Shown here one piece after another: positions 48,011 to 60,350 of a DNA stretch of 64,000 nucleotides (positions within the stretch are counted from its first letter, which is position 1; the number at the start of each line of letters is the position of its first letter). Source of the stretch: Rachycentron canadum (lineage: Eukaryota; Chordata; Actinopteri; Carangiformes; Rachycentridae); the NCBI GenBank assembly GCA_038496675.1, contig CM076666.1, forward strand, positions 7,259,203 through 7,323,202. The letters run 5' to 3'. Made by a program: the position numbers and the translations under genes. A model generated the notes under the pieces. The model was not told where the DNA came from, made no database searches, and worked only from the letters and a program-made list of their open reading frames with translations.

Positions 48011-51000
48011 CCTTTTTTATTCTAATGGAGGTGGAGTTCGAACTAAAACCAATCACAGCAGGTGTCAGCTCAAATATCGGTGAGGAATGCATAGACATGG
48101 TTAAGCATATGTCAGCAGTTAAAAGTTAATGAAGTAAGAAAGACAAACTGGGCATAAATAGTCTCAGAAGTCTGATTGTGACTTTTCACCAACTGCTCCT
48201 GTTTACCGTCCGTGGATATACACTGTAGCCAAGATGTTTGCCTGTAGTGAGTCATGTATTAGTTACAGTTTGCATCACTTAAACATGTGTTTTGTAGCCT
48301 TACTATTAACTGTTTCTGAGAAAAGTCAATGTGCCCAATTCAAAATTGTATATTATGCCTCAAGTTAGCTGTTTTTCCCCCTCTTTCTACATTTAACCAA
48401 GACCACAATATTTTCCTCATGATAGCAAAGTGCTCAGAGTTACATAAACACCACCATGAAACTTTTAATCATGCTTTGGTTGACAGGAGCGGATATTGAA
48501 CGGAATACTAATGAAATACAATGACAATGAATGTTTTGCAGATGTTTGTTTCCTCATGTTGATAAAAAGCATAATCCAGGCAGAATATAATGTTTCCCAC
48601 AGAACGTATTTGCTAAATCAAATTAGTTGTACATGAAAGTGATTTTTGGGAGACAGGGTTGAACATTGTCATAATTAGAGGCAACAAGCAGTGTGAACTT
48701 GCCTCAGCACTGCTAAAAGCCTGCCTGCTCATGCATACAGACAGTTCTGTTGAGCTCATATTCCTTCATTGTCTGTCAGGAAAATGACCAGACAATGTGC
48801 AAAGCGGCCAGCGCTGCAGAAGCCTCCTTTACATGGACATAAAATGAAACAGAATGAGTAGTGACAGAATGTGTTTGCCTTCACAGACAAAAGAGGAGAA
48901 AATCCATTACTAAATGGATCCTCTACATCAACAGAAAGACACCGTGAGAGCCTTATCAAACAAAACTGCTTCTCCTCCTCTTTCATTTTGGCAATATCAA
49001 AGTGCTGTATTTTTTTTTCCCCTCAGCGCTATTCTGGCATTTTAGCACCATAGATGGCAAACTGCATCACAGCCAATGTCAGAGTTGCTTGTCTCTGAAT
49101 TATCTGGACATTCTCTGTGTCTGTGGAATTGCATTACTAAGGTAAAATTAATGGATTACTATTAATCAAGGTTGTGCTCACCACTTCCTGTAAAAAAACT
49201 CCTGTGGTTAGTTTATCCATGGTATTTTAAGTACTTCATCAAGGCTTTTTTTTTTGTGGATTATCACTTAAAATGTTTTAAAACTTTGTCCTTGAAACGT
49301 CTTTAGAAATAAATCATTTGAGTTTATTAATGCAGAGAAGAAGATCACCGGCCAAGGATATTTTCACAGGGTCACAATTTATATTGAGGAGGTATAAACA
49401 ACCAAAGGTACCATTCGAACATGTTCATAAAACGAAAAATTTTTCCTAAACCTGAACCAGTGGTTCATCTACACCCAGCCTCCTCCCTGAAAATAGCTTG
49501 CTGCACATGTAACACTTTAATGATGTAGTGACATATAAGCACATAATGTCCTGGTATCTGCAAAAAAATGCTTTAACATTGGCTTGTGGAAAAGTTTTAC
49601 TTCAGGTGACATTCCCTCTGAGGTTGGGGACACACAAGAAGATTATTTAGCCAGTTAAAATCAGATTTGACCATCTTGACAATTTCAGGCCGAGTCCCAA
49701 TTGTTGGGGAACCCTATCAGGTAGTGTGAAGGATTTGCAGCCCCAATTGTAACCACTCTGAGTAGCTCGGGGACTAATATGAGCTTACACCTGATAATAT
49801 CGAACATATTTACAACTCTAGATGAATCCTCAAATTCTCCAAAGTGGAGATTGCCGATATCCAAAGAAAAGCTGAGGTTTTAGTGGCGTGAGAGCTAAAT
49901 CTCTTTCTCAACTGATTTTTCCATTGGCATTGGAAGTCTGAACCTAATGGATTCAGCGAGAGGCAGAGAGATGTTTGACATACTGTTTACAACCCTCTCC
50001 TAGTGTCAACCATTGAGTTTCAAAAAACAACAAACGTGTGTAGACTTTGTGAGTTATCTATGATGTGAATTTTTTCTTGTTTGCCATATTGATAATTTTA
50101 TTTCTAACTTCCGCTCTCTCGCTTCTGTCTGTAACTGTTTTGAAATTAAAATGAGAATGTATTATTGTAAGTGTACCTTATCTTGCACTCTTCATTGTTA
50201 TCTGTAAAACTTTAAAGCCTGAGATAGATTTTAAAGACTAAGATGCAATGACACTGTCTGCTGTTGCAAGACACAATGGCTCATCATCAATCATCGTACC
50301 ACTTAGCGTTGTCACTGTCATTATGAATTTGTCTGCAGTAAAAAGTATAATTTGCATTGTCTGCTGTAGATGTGAAGTTGTCAACGTATATGGAATACTA
50401 ATGGAACAAAGGAAGAGATGCTATAAAAGAGAAGTGTTAATTGAAAGTCACTGTGGTGTGTGTGTGTGTGTTGGGGGGTTGACAACTAGAGTTCTGTTTT
50501 GGTTTCTTCGATCAGTCTGAACAGACATCAGACATAATGATGCATTCAGTTTTATCTGACAAAACTGGGAAGGAGAGGTGCTTTGGATACAAGGGACACG
50601 AAGAGAGAGAAAGAGAGGTGGTGGAAGTCAAGTATTTCTGCTTTGTACTAGACCATGGCTGCACAGACACACACCAGCAACCCACTTTTAGCATTTTCTG
50701 GCACATTTTTGGCTTATCATATTTTGGAATATGGGTTAAAAAGCTGACTGTAATTGCATCTCTCTCCCTCTGATTTTCTATAATGTCAGTCCTCTGTAAG
50801 AAAGCTATGAAAATGCCCCTAAAGTTGCACAAACATATACCCATGTATATAGGCATGTGCACACACACGCACACAATCGCCAATCGTTTCAGCCAGATAA
50901 GAAGGGTGATATATGAACATGCAGCATATCAATGTTTTTTTTTTTTTTTTAAATCTAAACATTCAGAGTCAACATGTGAAATTCTTCCTCTCTACACTAT

Positions 51001-53203
51001 CTGTACCTTGTAATGTTTGGAAATGGCAGGGAAAGATCAATCGTAGTACACAATGTGACACAATGTACTCCACATGACATTAAGAACACAAGCACACATC
51101 ACTACACCATTCAGTTTCCTGTGTGTAGTGGAGGTCATTAGCCTGACATTAACATACTAAGTCACACACTGAAATAGGGAGTAACTGAAGATTGTGGGAG
51201 TCAGATCAGACACACTCCACAGTTCATATTTATCCAATACGCATGTAATAATACTGACCACGAAAATAGATGCACACATGTATGCACACACCTTATAACA
51301 CTCACAAAGGCTCACAAAACAGAAGCATAGACACACTTAGAGGCAGGGAGGAATATACTTCCACAGCCCAGCTGTCAGTGTGAAGGATGGCTGGTGAGAG
51401 GTGGGTACACTCACTAAAGGGTCTAATCAGTCAGACACTGCTACTTCCACACACTGTCACGAATGGCATGCACACAAACTCATCCTCGCTCACTCTCCCG
51501 GTCTTTCATGCACAAAACACACCCGCACTGTCCGACGTACGCGCAAACAACTGCTCTATCACGCACAAAAATACACCATCAACACACACAGACCTCCCTG
51601 CTTTTATAAACGTTGAGCTTTCGCTGTTAACCACACGCCACGTCAGAAATACTGCGATCAATAAAATCACTGACAGGGGGAGACGGATGACAGAGGACAA
51701 GGATGGAGGGTTGGGGGGGGGCGTAGGTAGGAGATAGAGAGAGACAGAGTGAAGGAAAGTATAGTGCGTATAATGTTGCAAAGGAGGGAGGAGATGGAAC
51801 GGAAGAAAAAGCAGGAAAAGCAAGATGTGCTGGGGAAAGAGACAGATGTGTGAAAAGTAAGAAAAAAAAACATGAAATATGAAATGAGCTGATATATGCC
51901 ATGAAGTTTGAAAAGGCAAAGCAAAACTGTTCTAACTGTCAGCAGTTTTTGATGTTTGCTGTCTAAACTGCCTCAAATACAGCAAGTGAATTTCAAACTA
52001 AATGCATTCGTCTAAACAGGTTATATTTTTGCTGTATTTTCTCAGACTAAAGCTTTTATTTTCTACTGCATCAATCAGCTAAAATCAACAATAATGTCCA
52101 GTGGTGTTTAAACAATGTCTAAAAGAAAGATACTGTTCCAAAACTGCAAACTGAATATGTGTATTGCTTAATCACTGCAGTTGTGTCTGTAATTGTACGA
52201 GCCAAACCAAAAGGTAGAAGCAGAAGAGGTAGAAAGAAAGAGTGAAGGCTGGGCTACATGTGGGAGACCTCACCGTGACCGTTGCACTAATTCTATATCT
52301 AATAAGGAAAATGCAACTATGCAACCAGACAAGGACCCAGCAGACAAAACAGACAACAGGACCTGAAGAGATGGTCAACTTGTCTACTCTCTGAGTCACT
52401 GCTGACACTGCTGTACTCACAAAGGCAGCACCAAAGTCTGCAACCTTGCCAAAGTTACAGAGTCTACGTGCAAACTTTGGGGTCTTTTATCAGATTTTAC
52501 CATAGACTCCTGTAAAGTTACTCATATGGAAGAGACCTATTTAAAGTTTAATCATTTATCAGATGTCCTTCCTCAGTGAACCTTACAATGAAGCAGCAGG
52601 AACGATTACCAAAACACCTCCTCTCCTGCTCCGGGGGAACCGGGGTTTCTTTCAAATACTGATTATTGCAGTTTTGAATAGCTCCAAAGATAAGAAGAAG
52701 CAACTTTATCTGCATCACAGGTCAACAAGCTGCACATATCTATAGTCCATCCTCCAAAAATCTCACTGCCTCTTGCAGCATTTATCAGGATGCATACACT
52801 AATACTAATAAGGTAAAACTGTCAGGCTGTTTTCTTAAAATGGCAACATTACTTTGCCACTCATGGGAAAAAAAAAAAACCTGAAAAGAAAAGAGAGTGG
52901 AGTCAAAAGGTATTTCAGTTTGGCTTTTTTTTTTTTTCCCAGCCATGCCTGTGTCATTTTGCCAAGTCAGTTCTTTCCAAAAATGTCATTGCTTACTTCA
53001 CTGAAGAGCTTTGTGTAACATAACATAATATCAAACAACAGAAATCAATTGTTAGTATAACTTAAGACCAAAAAAAAATAACAATCATAAGAATTACAGT
53101 GCATTGGATTGTGATGGATTATTCATTTTCTGAACCTACTTTTTCATTTAGTTTAATAGTATTTGAACCAGCAGAGTGAAGATAGTAGCACGACCCTGCA
53201 GAC
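48011..53203. other. Long non-coding stretch, nothing firmly recognised
   Basis: Contains a T-run at 50936-50950, a short TG array near 50456-50470, CA-rich sequence at 51250-51560 and a strongly purine-rich interval at 51680-51880. The latter opens long minus-strand frames (up to 137 codons) of low-complexity composition. No gene or transposon recognised. Confidence 0.5.
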
Positions 53204-53332
53204 CCAGGGGCTGCAGGACTTTCAGTGGTGCAATCCTTGGACCATGTTTCTATTCTTTGTCAATTACATGGGAATAGAACGACGATAACTATAATCAATT
53301 TCCGAATAAACAGAGCTCACTGCAGCCCCTGG
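53204..53332. repeat. Nested inverted repeat (13-bp outer, 8-bp inner stem)
   Basis: Outer arms CCAGGGGCTGCAG (53204-53216) and CTGCAGCCCCTGG (53320-53332) are perfect complements 103 bases apart. Inside, TTCTATTC (53248-53255) and GAATAGAA (53272-53279) form a second stem around a 16-base loop, with an alternative CCATGT/ACATGG pairing (53242-53247 and 53266-53271). It could be a structured RNA, a foldback element or chance. The 129-base span has no protein frame or known transposon words. Confidence 0.65.
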
Positions 53333-54439
53333 TACTGAAGAAAGCATGACCTAACATCTGTTCTCCAAACAGGGAGTGTGGCTTCTATTTTAAGATAAAA
53401 ATCAAAAAGGATCTGTTAAATCCTCACTTAACAAACATAATTAATCAAAGCCTCTTTTAAATTACTTTGTGGTTCATAACCTTTATTAGCCTTTTATTTT
53501 AGGCTGACAAACTGCTGCGTGACTTCACACGATTAATTGTTATCACTGCGTCTATAACTGTTTCCAGCAGTGGTTGCGAATGAAAGTTTAAGAACAGAGT
53601 TTTCTCTGACAGTCAGATGAGTTAGGTTTTGCTTATGCTGCACATATTGCACTTTGGAGTGGGCCGGACCACCAAGCCCTTGTGCGGCTGTGGTTTCCAT
53701 TGTTATGGCGCTTACATCAGTGTGCTTTATAACTGCTTATGCTGCCTGTTTGCTGACAATAGGCTTTTGTAAAATCAAGCAAGTGTTGGTAGTTTGATTG
53801 TATGCTGTGTCATACTTTTTCTTCCATATGCCCATAGCCGTCTTTGTTTGCATGTTTTCCACCTTACATGCAGCAGCATCTCCATTATTCAACCATGAAT
53901 AAAAAAGACCATGAATTGAAACTACATTCATGAATATAAATGGTTTGGGATGGTGGGCCTTTGCTGATTAAAATAAGTTTTCATGCTGAAGCACAGATGC
54001 ACAATCCTCACTCTTCTAAGTATAGCAGAAAATCAGTGGCAAGCGAAGTAAGAAAAGGAAGCAGAAATGTGTTGTCCGTCATGGCATGTTTTTGATGTAA
54101 TTCATCCGCTGAACCTTTGAGGTGAAACTAGTGAAACCATGACCAAAATCAACAGGCATAATGCCAAGATCCAAGTAAGGCCTCCAACATTTAACGCCTT
54201 TGAGCTCTTACCATTAGAAAATGCTACAGACACTTAAGAGCCACCAAAGAACGTGAGGCTGTTTCGGCCACATGCAGAGCGCCCGAACCTTTTCTCCAAG
54301 TGAACTGAGCACTATTTCTCTGCTGATGCTGTTTACGGCTGCAACTCCCTCCACCAACACACCCCCACCCTCCTGCTCTGATTGGTGAAGCCAGAGATAA
54401 TTTTCCACATTGTGAACAATGAAGTGCCTGGTTAACTAC
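53333..54439. other. Non-coding stretch, nothing recognised
   Basis: Ordinary sequence. The right end (54250-54400) is GC-richer and includes CTCTGATTGGTGAAGCC, a word found in several fish repeats, so it may belong to the element that follows. Confidence 0.45.
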
Positions 54440-54700
54440 AAATATAAACGTATGTCTGCGTTCCTTGACCTGGGATGCACCTTGTTTTTTGAAATGATTG
54501 CCAGTTCTGTCTACTGAAATCGCATATCGCAATGTAAAGGGGACACATGATATTCATTTCCAGCTCAATATTTTTATTCTGGGATTCTACCAAAGGAGCT
54601 TTGCATGATTCACAAGTCAAAAACTCAAAATGCCTGTTAAACAATCCTTCTAACAAATGGGCACTATTAGCGATAGAAGCCTATCCAGTTGCAGTATTGC
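54440..54700. repeat. Dispersed fish repeat (ctcaatatttttattctggg family)
   Basis: Contains ACAAATATAAACG, GCGTTCCTTGACCTGGGATG, TTTGAAATGATTGCCAGTTC, TGTAAAGGGGACACATGATA, and CTCAATATTTTTATTCTGGG followed by ATTCTACC and TTGCATGATTCACAAGT. I know these as blocks of a common percomorph repeat. The 93-codon plus-strand frame from 54547 starts inside it. Confidence 0.5.
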
Positions 54701-57622
54701 ACACTTGTCCTATTATTGATGTGGAGGTTCTGAAAGCAAACTATACTTTGCTGTTCAGTGTCATAGCAGAACTGATTGGAAGTGGAAACTTCTCAAATCC
54801 ATCCATACGAGTTAAACCCAGAGCCTGATTCAGAATATGAGAGTGGGCAGCTTGAACATCCACAGCGCTAAAGATTACAGCAGGGTGTCTCTGTTTGGTA
54901 TATAACACTCATAACTGCTTAGTGTGTGACATAAGTTTTTGTAATCACAGTGTGTACATAAAAATGTTTATGTATAGGCCTATCAATAGGTGTAGAATAG
55001 GTGTAAAACACCAAAGCTAACGTTGCGAGTAGAATGTTTTTCGACTGTATAGTAAACCTGCACACTCAGTTATTTGTATGCCAGAGTACATTAAATGCCA
55101 ATACTACTCAAGAAGACAGTTTTGGGAGAAGCTGCGCTCGGAGCAGATGACTGTTTAAGTGATGAGCGGATGTTAGCAGAAAAGCTGAAGAAGCTATTAA
55201 AACTTCAAGTGTAGAATTAGCTCACTTTAGTTTAGGATGGACTGATGCATGGACTCAAAACGCACAACTCAACACGGAAATCAAAGGCAGGGTCTTTCAT
55301 ACAAACATCAAGCAAACGGTTAAGGGTCAGGGTCTAGGACAACACTAATCAAAAACAAACAGGATACTTTCAGAAGGAGAGACAAACTTGCACAGAAGAC
55401 AGGGAGCACACAGACCAAATACACTCTGAGGCATAGGCACCAACACCACAGGGACTTCCGGGCCCAACAACAAACTCCAGGTCGATGATTGGTTGGATCA
55501 GCAGAGGAGGTTGGTGGTTGTTTCACCATTAGGCCCCTGCCACTAAATGTAACCAGTGATCACAGAGCGCCCAAGCACACGCCCTGCACGCATGGCATAG
55601 CTTCATCCTGGCATTTTTACACTGTAAATAATTAAAGTTTTCTCTATATGTGTCGGTTGTCATTGGCGACGGTGCTGAAATCCATGCATGACACTTGCAT
55701 GATGACTTTTCCAAATCTATGTAGCAACAAGTCACATAGGCTGTGGTTTCTGCAGTGTTGACAATTACAGGAGTGGGAAACGCACAGTGGCAGGAAGGGT
55801 AAATCTGAAACGAGAGGGAAAGGTCAGACTCAATGCAATAATTAACAGCGAAAAAAAGCAAAAGCATAACCTATAAGAGGCAGGACAAGGCACGACAATA
55901 TGTATATGACTAAGGACAAGCACAACAGGTCCTCTTTAACTGGTCGGCCTGTTCCTATTGGATTTGCATTGTATTGCATTTGGATTTGTCTCCTCAGCTC
56001 GTGTACTATGTCCCATCCTTCGCCTGCTCTGTACTACACCAACAAAGTGCACAGTACCATGCAATAGAATAACCTTTAAATCAGTAACCCTGAAACCCCA
56101 TGGTGGCCCATGTTTTAATTGCATGCTGTTTTTTGTTTTTCCATCTCTCCTGCCCTACCTGCCTGCTTCTGAAGGCACACTCCTCGCTTGTCCTCCTTCC
56201 TGCTGCCTCATCAGTTCTGCAGCTGCAGTTCTTAGGAGGCTGTCAACAGTGCTTTGGTGCTAGAACTGATGGGAGCACCGTGCTCTCTGCCGTTCTGAGC
56301 ATTAGTCTTCTGAACACTTCGCCTCAGGAAGGAAATCGATCTCCTGCCAAGTTCAGGAGAGAGCAAGAAGAGCCAGAGAGATAGGGAGAAAGAGAGGGAA
56401 ACACGTCGCCACACCTGCAGCTCTTCGCAGGTAGAAAACTGTGATAGATCTTCTGTCAAAGCAAAGAGAGTGTCAGTTAAACATTATAACATATGGGGTT
56501 TTAAAAGCTGAGAACAGACAGTGTTTCATGAAGCCTAATCAGCTAAAAGCCTAAGAGAGAAGTATCTGATTATGCATGACGTTTACAGTTCCTGCCCTAA
56601 TTGAAACTGCATTTTGCATTTGCACTTTTGTAGTATAACCACTGTTGCTTTATCACAACAGTAAACTGCTGCAGATAAATAATTATTTTGGGAAAAGCAG
56701 CAGGCTGCTAAAGCTGATTATTTTACATGAATGAAACAAAAGAAATGTATCTTTCTTTTACAAATATATAAGTTTTGAGCAATTAATAAGTTGGACAGTA
56801 GTTTGTGGCTTGTGTTTTTTATCCTGTGACCCCTTGAAACAATGTAATGTGTGTTTGCAGTCCAGGCCATAATAGTGTAAGTAACTGAAGAGCAATTCTT
56901 CCTTTGGATTTATTTGAAAAGTGGCATATGGAGGTCATTATTCAGTAATCCACAAAGGAAAAGCAACAGTCACAGGAAGGTATATATCAAACAACAGTGT
57001 TTCCTTCTTTTTTATTCTGTTCTTCATTTCATGACCCTTGATCATACAAACCCCAGTCCTGCCCTGCAGGTTGCGACCATCAGAAGATGTTTTTCAGCAG
57101 CAATGTTCTGCTGCTTTGCATCTTCTATCCTGACAGCCACACAAATCACAGCTATTTACTCCAAGCTCCACAGCTGGATGTTTAAAAGTATAATAGCAGT
57201 GTAACTAATTTTCTCATTTTATGGTTATACCTCATATTTTGTTTCAGTTTGTCTTCAAGGCAATTAAAAATGATCAGTCCAAAGTACCATATATATTTTG
57301 CTGCATTACTCCTTTGATGTTGAATCTTTATGAGATTATGAGACTCTGGATGAGGCAACATCTAAAGCCCACTCTCCCATTGCTGTTGCCTTTAACCGTG
57401 TCGCTGATCTGGCCACCAACAAAATCCTTTACGCTATGGTCCAAACAGAGTTGATATTTGGCCTAGTTTCTGTTTTTCATTTGCATTTTTTTCTGTTTGC
57501 ATCAAAACCGGTCCCCAAAATGCAATAAAATAAACGTCTTTTTGTTTTTTGTTTTTTTTTTTTCTTTAGGACTGCTCTTGATGATTTGGTTGTGAAGATT
57601 TTTTAAACCCAAAGCTGTCTCT

Positions 57623-57624
<2 letters not shown>
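54701..57624. other. Non-coding stretch; possible further old repeats
   Basis: 55235-55560 has a GGACTCAAAACGC start and GCAGGGTC / GGGTCAGGGTC-like words that resemble degraded fish retroelement sequence, but I could not confirm it. Frames of 94-112 codons at 55529-56384 have no recognised domain. A T-rich run lies at 57541-57566. Confidence 0.4.
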
Positions 57625-57694
<70 letters not shown>

Positions 57695-57725
57695 GACAGA
57701 CAGAGAAAGAGAGAGAGAGAGAGAG
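57625..57725. repeat. Compound (GT)n / (GA)n microsatellite
   Basis: (GT)15 to about 57655 followed by a GA-rich array to 57725 with a few ACAG and AAAG interruptions. Confidence 0.95.
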
Positions 57726-57936
57726 CAGGTTTATGACAAGCAGGAACTCTGAAAGCCAAAATGAAATAATAAATATGTAAATGCATTGCCATCACTTGCT
57801 GGGTTTCCACGGCGATATGCTGGCTGCCATCCAGCCGTGCCTCCGTCCCAAAATTCATACAAACCAGCACGTGTTGAAAGTATGTGTTTGTACTTTTTTC
57901 AGTTTTTTATAATATTTATGTGTATGTATGTTTGGA
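57726..57936. other. Short spacer between microsatellites
   Basis: No feature recognised. Confidence 0.5.
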
Positions 57937-57962
57937 GTGTGTGTGTGTGTGTGTGTGTGTGT
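57937..57962. repeat. (GT)13 microsatellite
   Basis: Perfect GT array. Confidence 0.95.
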
Positions 57963-59079
57963 GAGCACGAAGAGAGATGTACACTGTAACCTCCATTTTC
58001 TATTTATGCAGCCTAAGATCCTCATGTTAAGTGGAGCAGAAAAGGTATCTCCGTGTGTGACAGTAATAGTGCCTCTATGCCTTTTATTACTCAGCTGGAA
58101 ATGCATACACAGACACACAAATGATTTGACAAAAAACCTACAGTCTGCCATATAAAGGTACCAAGAGAAATATAATCATCCTGAGACATTTCTCAAATTC
58201 TGATACTGAAAATCAGTATGAGGACTGACAGAGACTGGAAGACATGGCTCCTTGTATGCACAGAAGCTGACAAAATTCAAAGCCTGAAGAGGAAAATACT
58301 CAGATCTATGTTTTTTTGCAAGACAGCTCACACACTGGGAGCTCCAGTTGGAACAAAGAGGTAAATTTTACCCAAACATCTTAAATATCTGGAAATTGTA
58401 GATGACCTTAGTCAGCTGTACAAACTGTAATGTTTACAAGCTGGCATGCATTCCCCAAACTCAGATAATACTCATTCAGAGTATTTTCCTCAGTATTTTC
58501 CTTTCCTTGTGACCATGTGTGCACCAAATATTGTTTCCAGGCAACCCAGTGGTATCATGAGGTACACAAGGTAGAACCAGACCCTTGAATCAGGTGGCAT
58601 CTATTAGATGACCAAAGCCTCTTTTTTTTCCATTTTGCAGATATTGTGATATCTTTTGAGGTATGACTTCTCACCACACTATTTCAATCACAATGCAGGT
58701 GAAATGAAAGGCATGAAATGAAAGTGTGCTGAGTTGATGAGAACATATACTCAGTGAGAAAATTATTTGCCATTTATATCCACAACAATATGGAAATGAG
58801 AGGATAAATCAAATTTGCCTGCATAGAAATAAATGCCAGCAAGATGAACTGAATATTGCACTTAAATGCTATAAAATATCATCAAATACAGTCTACTTGT
58901 CCTTTACACATTCACTATTTTTGATCATTTTTTGACATCAATGAAATGATATTTCAGTGCACTCATAATTGTCCAATGTACTTGACTTATTACAACCGTC
59001 AACCATCTGGCATGAAGTCTGACAGTGAATGTTTGATATTTGATAATCTTGTCAATCAGCATTGGCCAATCAAAACCAA
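57963..59079. other. Non-coding stretch, nothing recognised
   Basis: Ordinary AT-rich DNA without a protein-like frame. Confidence 0.5.
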
Positions 59080-59480
59080 GCAGCAGCGCTCATTAGTTTG
59101 TGGACTGCCATTCACAAAGCCTTAAGTTTGTTGCCATCTTTGTTTTTGAAACCAGAAGAACCCACATTTGGAGGGGAAGGTGGAGCTGAGGAGGAGTGAG
59201 GGGTGGATCTGACCTGCTCTGTAATCACAGTGTAGCCACACCCTAATGCATACCTGGTTTTATTCTCTATTTTCCTCTTAATGGGACCATATTTTATTAT
59301 TTTTTTTATTGAACATGATGCTCTATTGAAGAAGACTTGACTTGACTATAAAAGCATTAGGAAAATGTTTACTGTGGTAATAAATCAAATGAGAGGTAGG
59401 CCTATTTTCCTATAGATTTCAGTACAATCAGACTTTTGCAACACTTCTGCATTGGTTTCACTTTACAGACCCAGAGTCTA
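59080..59480 (+). repeat. Dispersed fish repeat (ccatctttgtttttgaaacc family)
   Basis: Contains GTTGCCATCTTTGTTTTTGA, AACCAGAAG, GAGGAGTGAGGGGTGGATCT, CTCTTAATGGGACCATATTT, TATTGAAGAAGACTTGACTT, GCATTAGGAAAATGTTTACT and GGTAATAAATCAAATGAGAG, ending GCATTGGTTTCACTTTACAG then ACCCAGAG. The whole ordered series matches a highly abundant percomorph dispersed repeat. One internal deletion is apparent before ACACTTCTGCATTGG. I do not know its superfamily with certainty. Confidence 0.75.
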
Positions 59481-60059
59481 TTTCAACTTTTATATATCGT
59501 CCTGCCTTTTGGTATTTTACAGTTTTTCATTAAAGAACATTTGATGTGTTTGTATTATGTAGTAGATATAATGCTTGCAAGAAAATGGGGTCTGCTTTAT
59601 CAAAATATGATGTGATAAATCATCACAGCCAGGGGTTGTTGATAATTCTGGGATTTGTATTTTTAAAATTTTGGAGTACAGTTGCCACCACTAGTAAACG
59701 CAGGTATTGGAGAAATGGGTGATATTGCCAGGATTGTACCTTTAGCTGCATTTGTTAGTCTTGTGCGTTACTGCAGTTAATACACCCTCTCCAAACAGTA
59801 TTTAATCATGTGAAATTTGGACATCCTACGGCAATAGCCTTAAAAAAGCTGTGCCATTTATCAGGCCATAATATTCTATCAATTAGACTCATTTTACACT
59901 GAAATCTATCAAAGCATAACAAATAGAAGCAGCGTAAATGGAAATGAAATGAAGGTGAAATAATGAGCGACTGCCTGGTATAACCTCCCAAAAAGTGCAT
60001 TGTGAGGTGCAGTTAATATGTGAGATGTGTGAGAGAAAATGATATTGGAAATATGAGAT
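59481..60059. other. Non-coding stretch, nothing recognised
   Basis: AT-rich. The right end may include more eroded sequence of the transposon that follows. Confidence 0.45.
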
Positions 60060-60350
60060 TGCATGCTGCAAATTTGATGAAACGGGCCCCAGCTGCGTTC
60101 CTACATGGCCAGTCTAGGCTTCTACAAATGAATTATTCTGGCAAGACATGGCACTTTGTCACAAAACACTCGTCCTCTCAAAATTGTTCCAGGAACATGG
60201 CACTGGGTTTAATTTACTCCAATGGCCCACACAGTATCCCTCTCTCAACGTCGTAGAGCACCTTTGGGATCAAGTGGCACAGAGGAGGAGAACTGAGAAA
60301 TCTGCAGTAACTACGTGATGCTAATGAGAATCACCTTGAATCCTTTGCAG
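60060..60350 (+). pseudogene. Tc1-like transposase fragment, different family from the 47-kb copy
   Basis: The plus strand encodes KLFQEHGTGFNLLQWPTQYP followed by SLNVVEHLWDQVAQRRR, which matches the end of a Tc1/mariner DDE domain (typical WPxQSPDLNPIEHLWD). The Asp-Leu-Asn-Pro core is eroded to SLNVVE, while the catalytic Glu and EHLWD remain. At the DNA level CACTGGGTTTAATTTACTCC and GAGCACCTTTGGGATCAAG are the clearest words. The preceding 100 bases (for example CCCAGCTGCGTTCCTACATG) probably belong to the same element. Stops and frameshifts are present and no terminal repeats were seen, so this is a dead fragment. Confidence 0.8.

Noticed and set aside
51506..51919. 137-codon minus-strand frame and two overlapping frames
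   Set aside because: Created by a purine-rich tract, which gives Pro/Ser/Phe/Leu-rich low-complexity peptides in all minus frames.
55235..55560. Possible LTR or retroelement remnant
   Set aside because: Only vague compositional resemblance; no paired terminal repeat, primer-binding site or coding trace.
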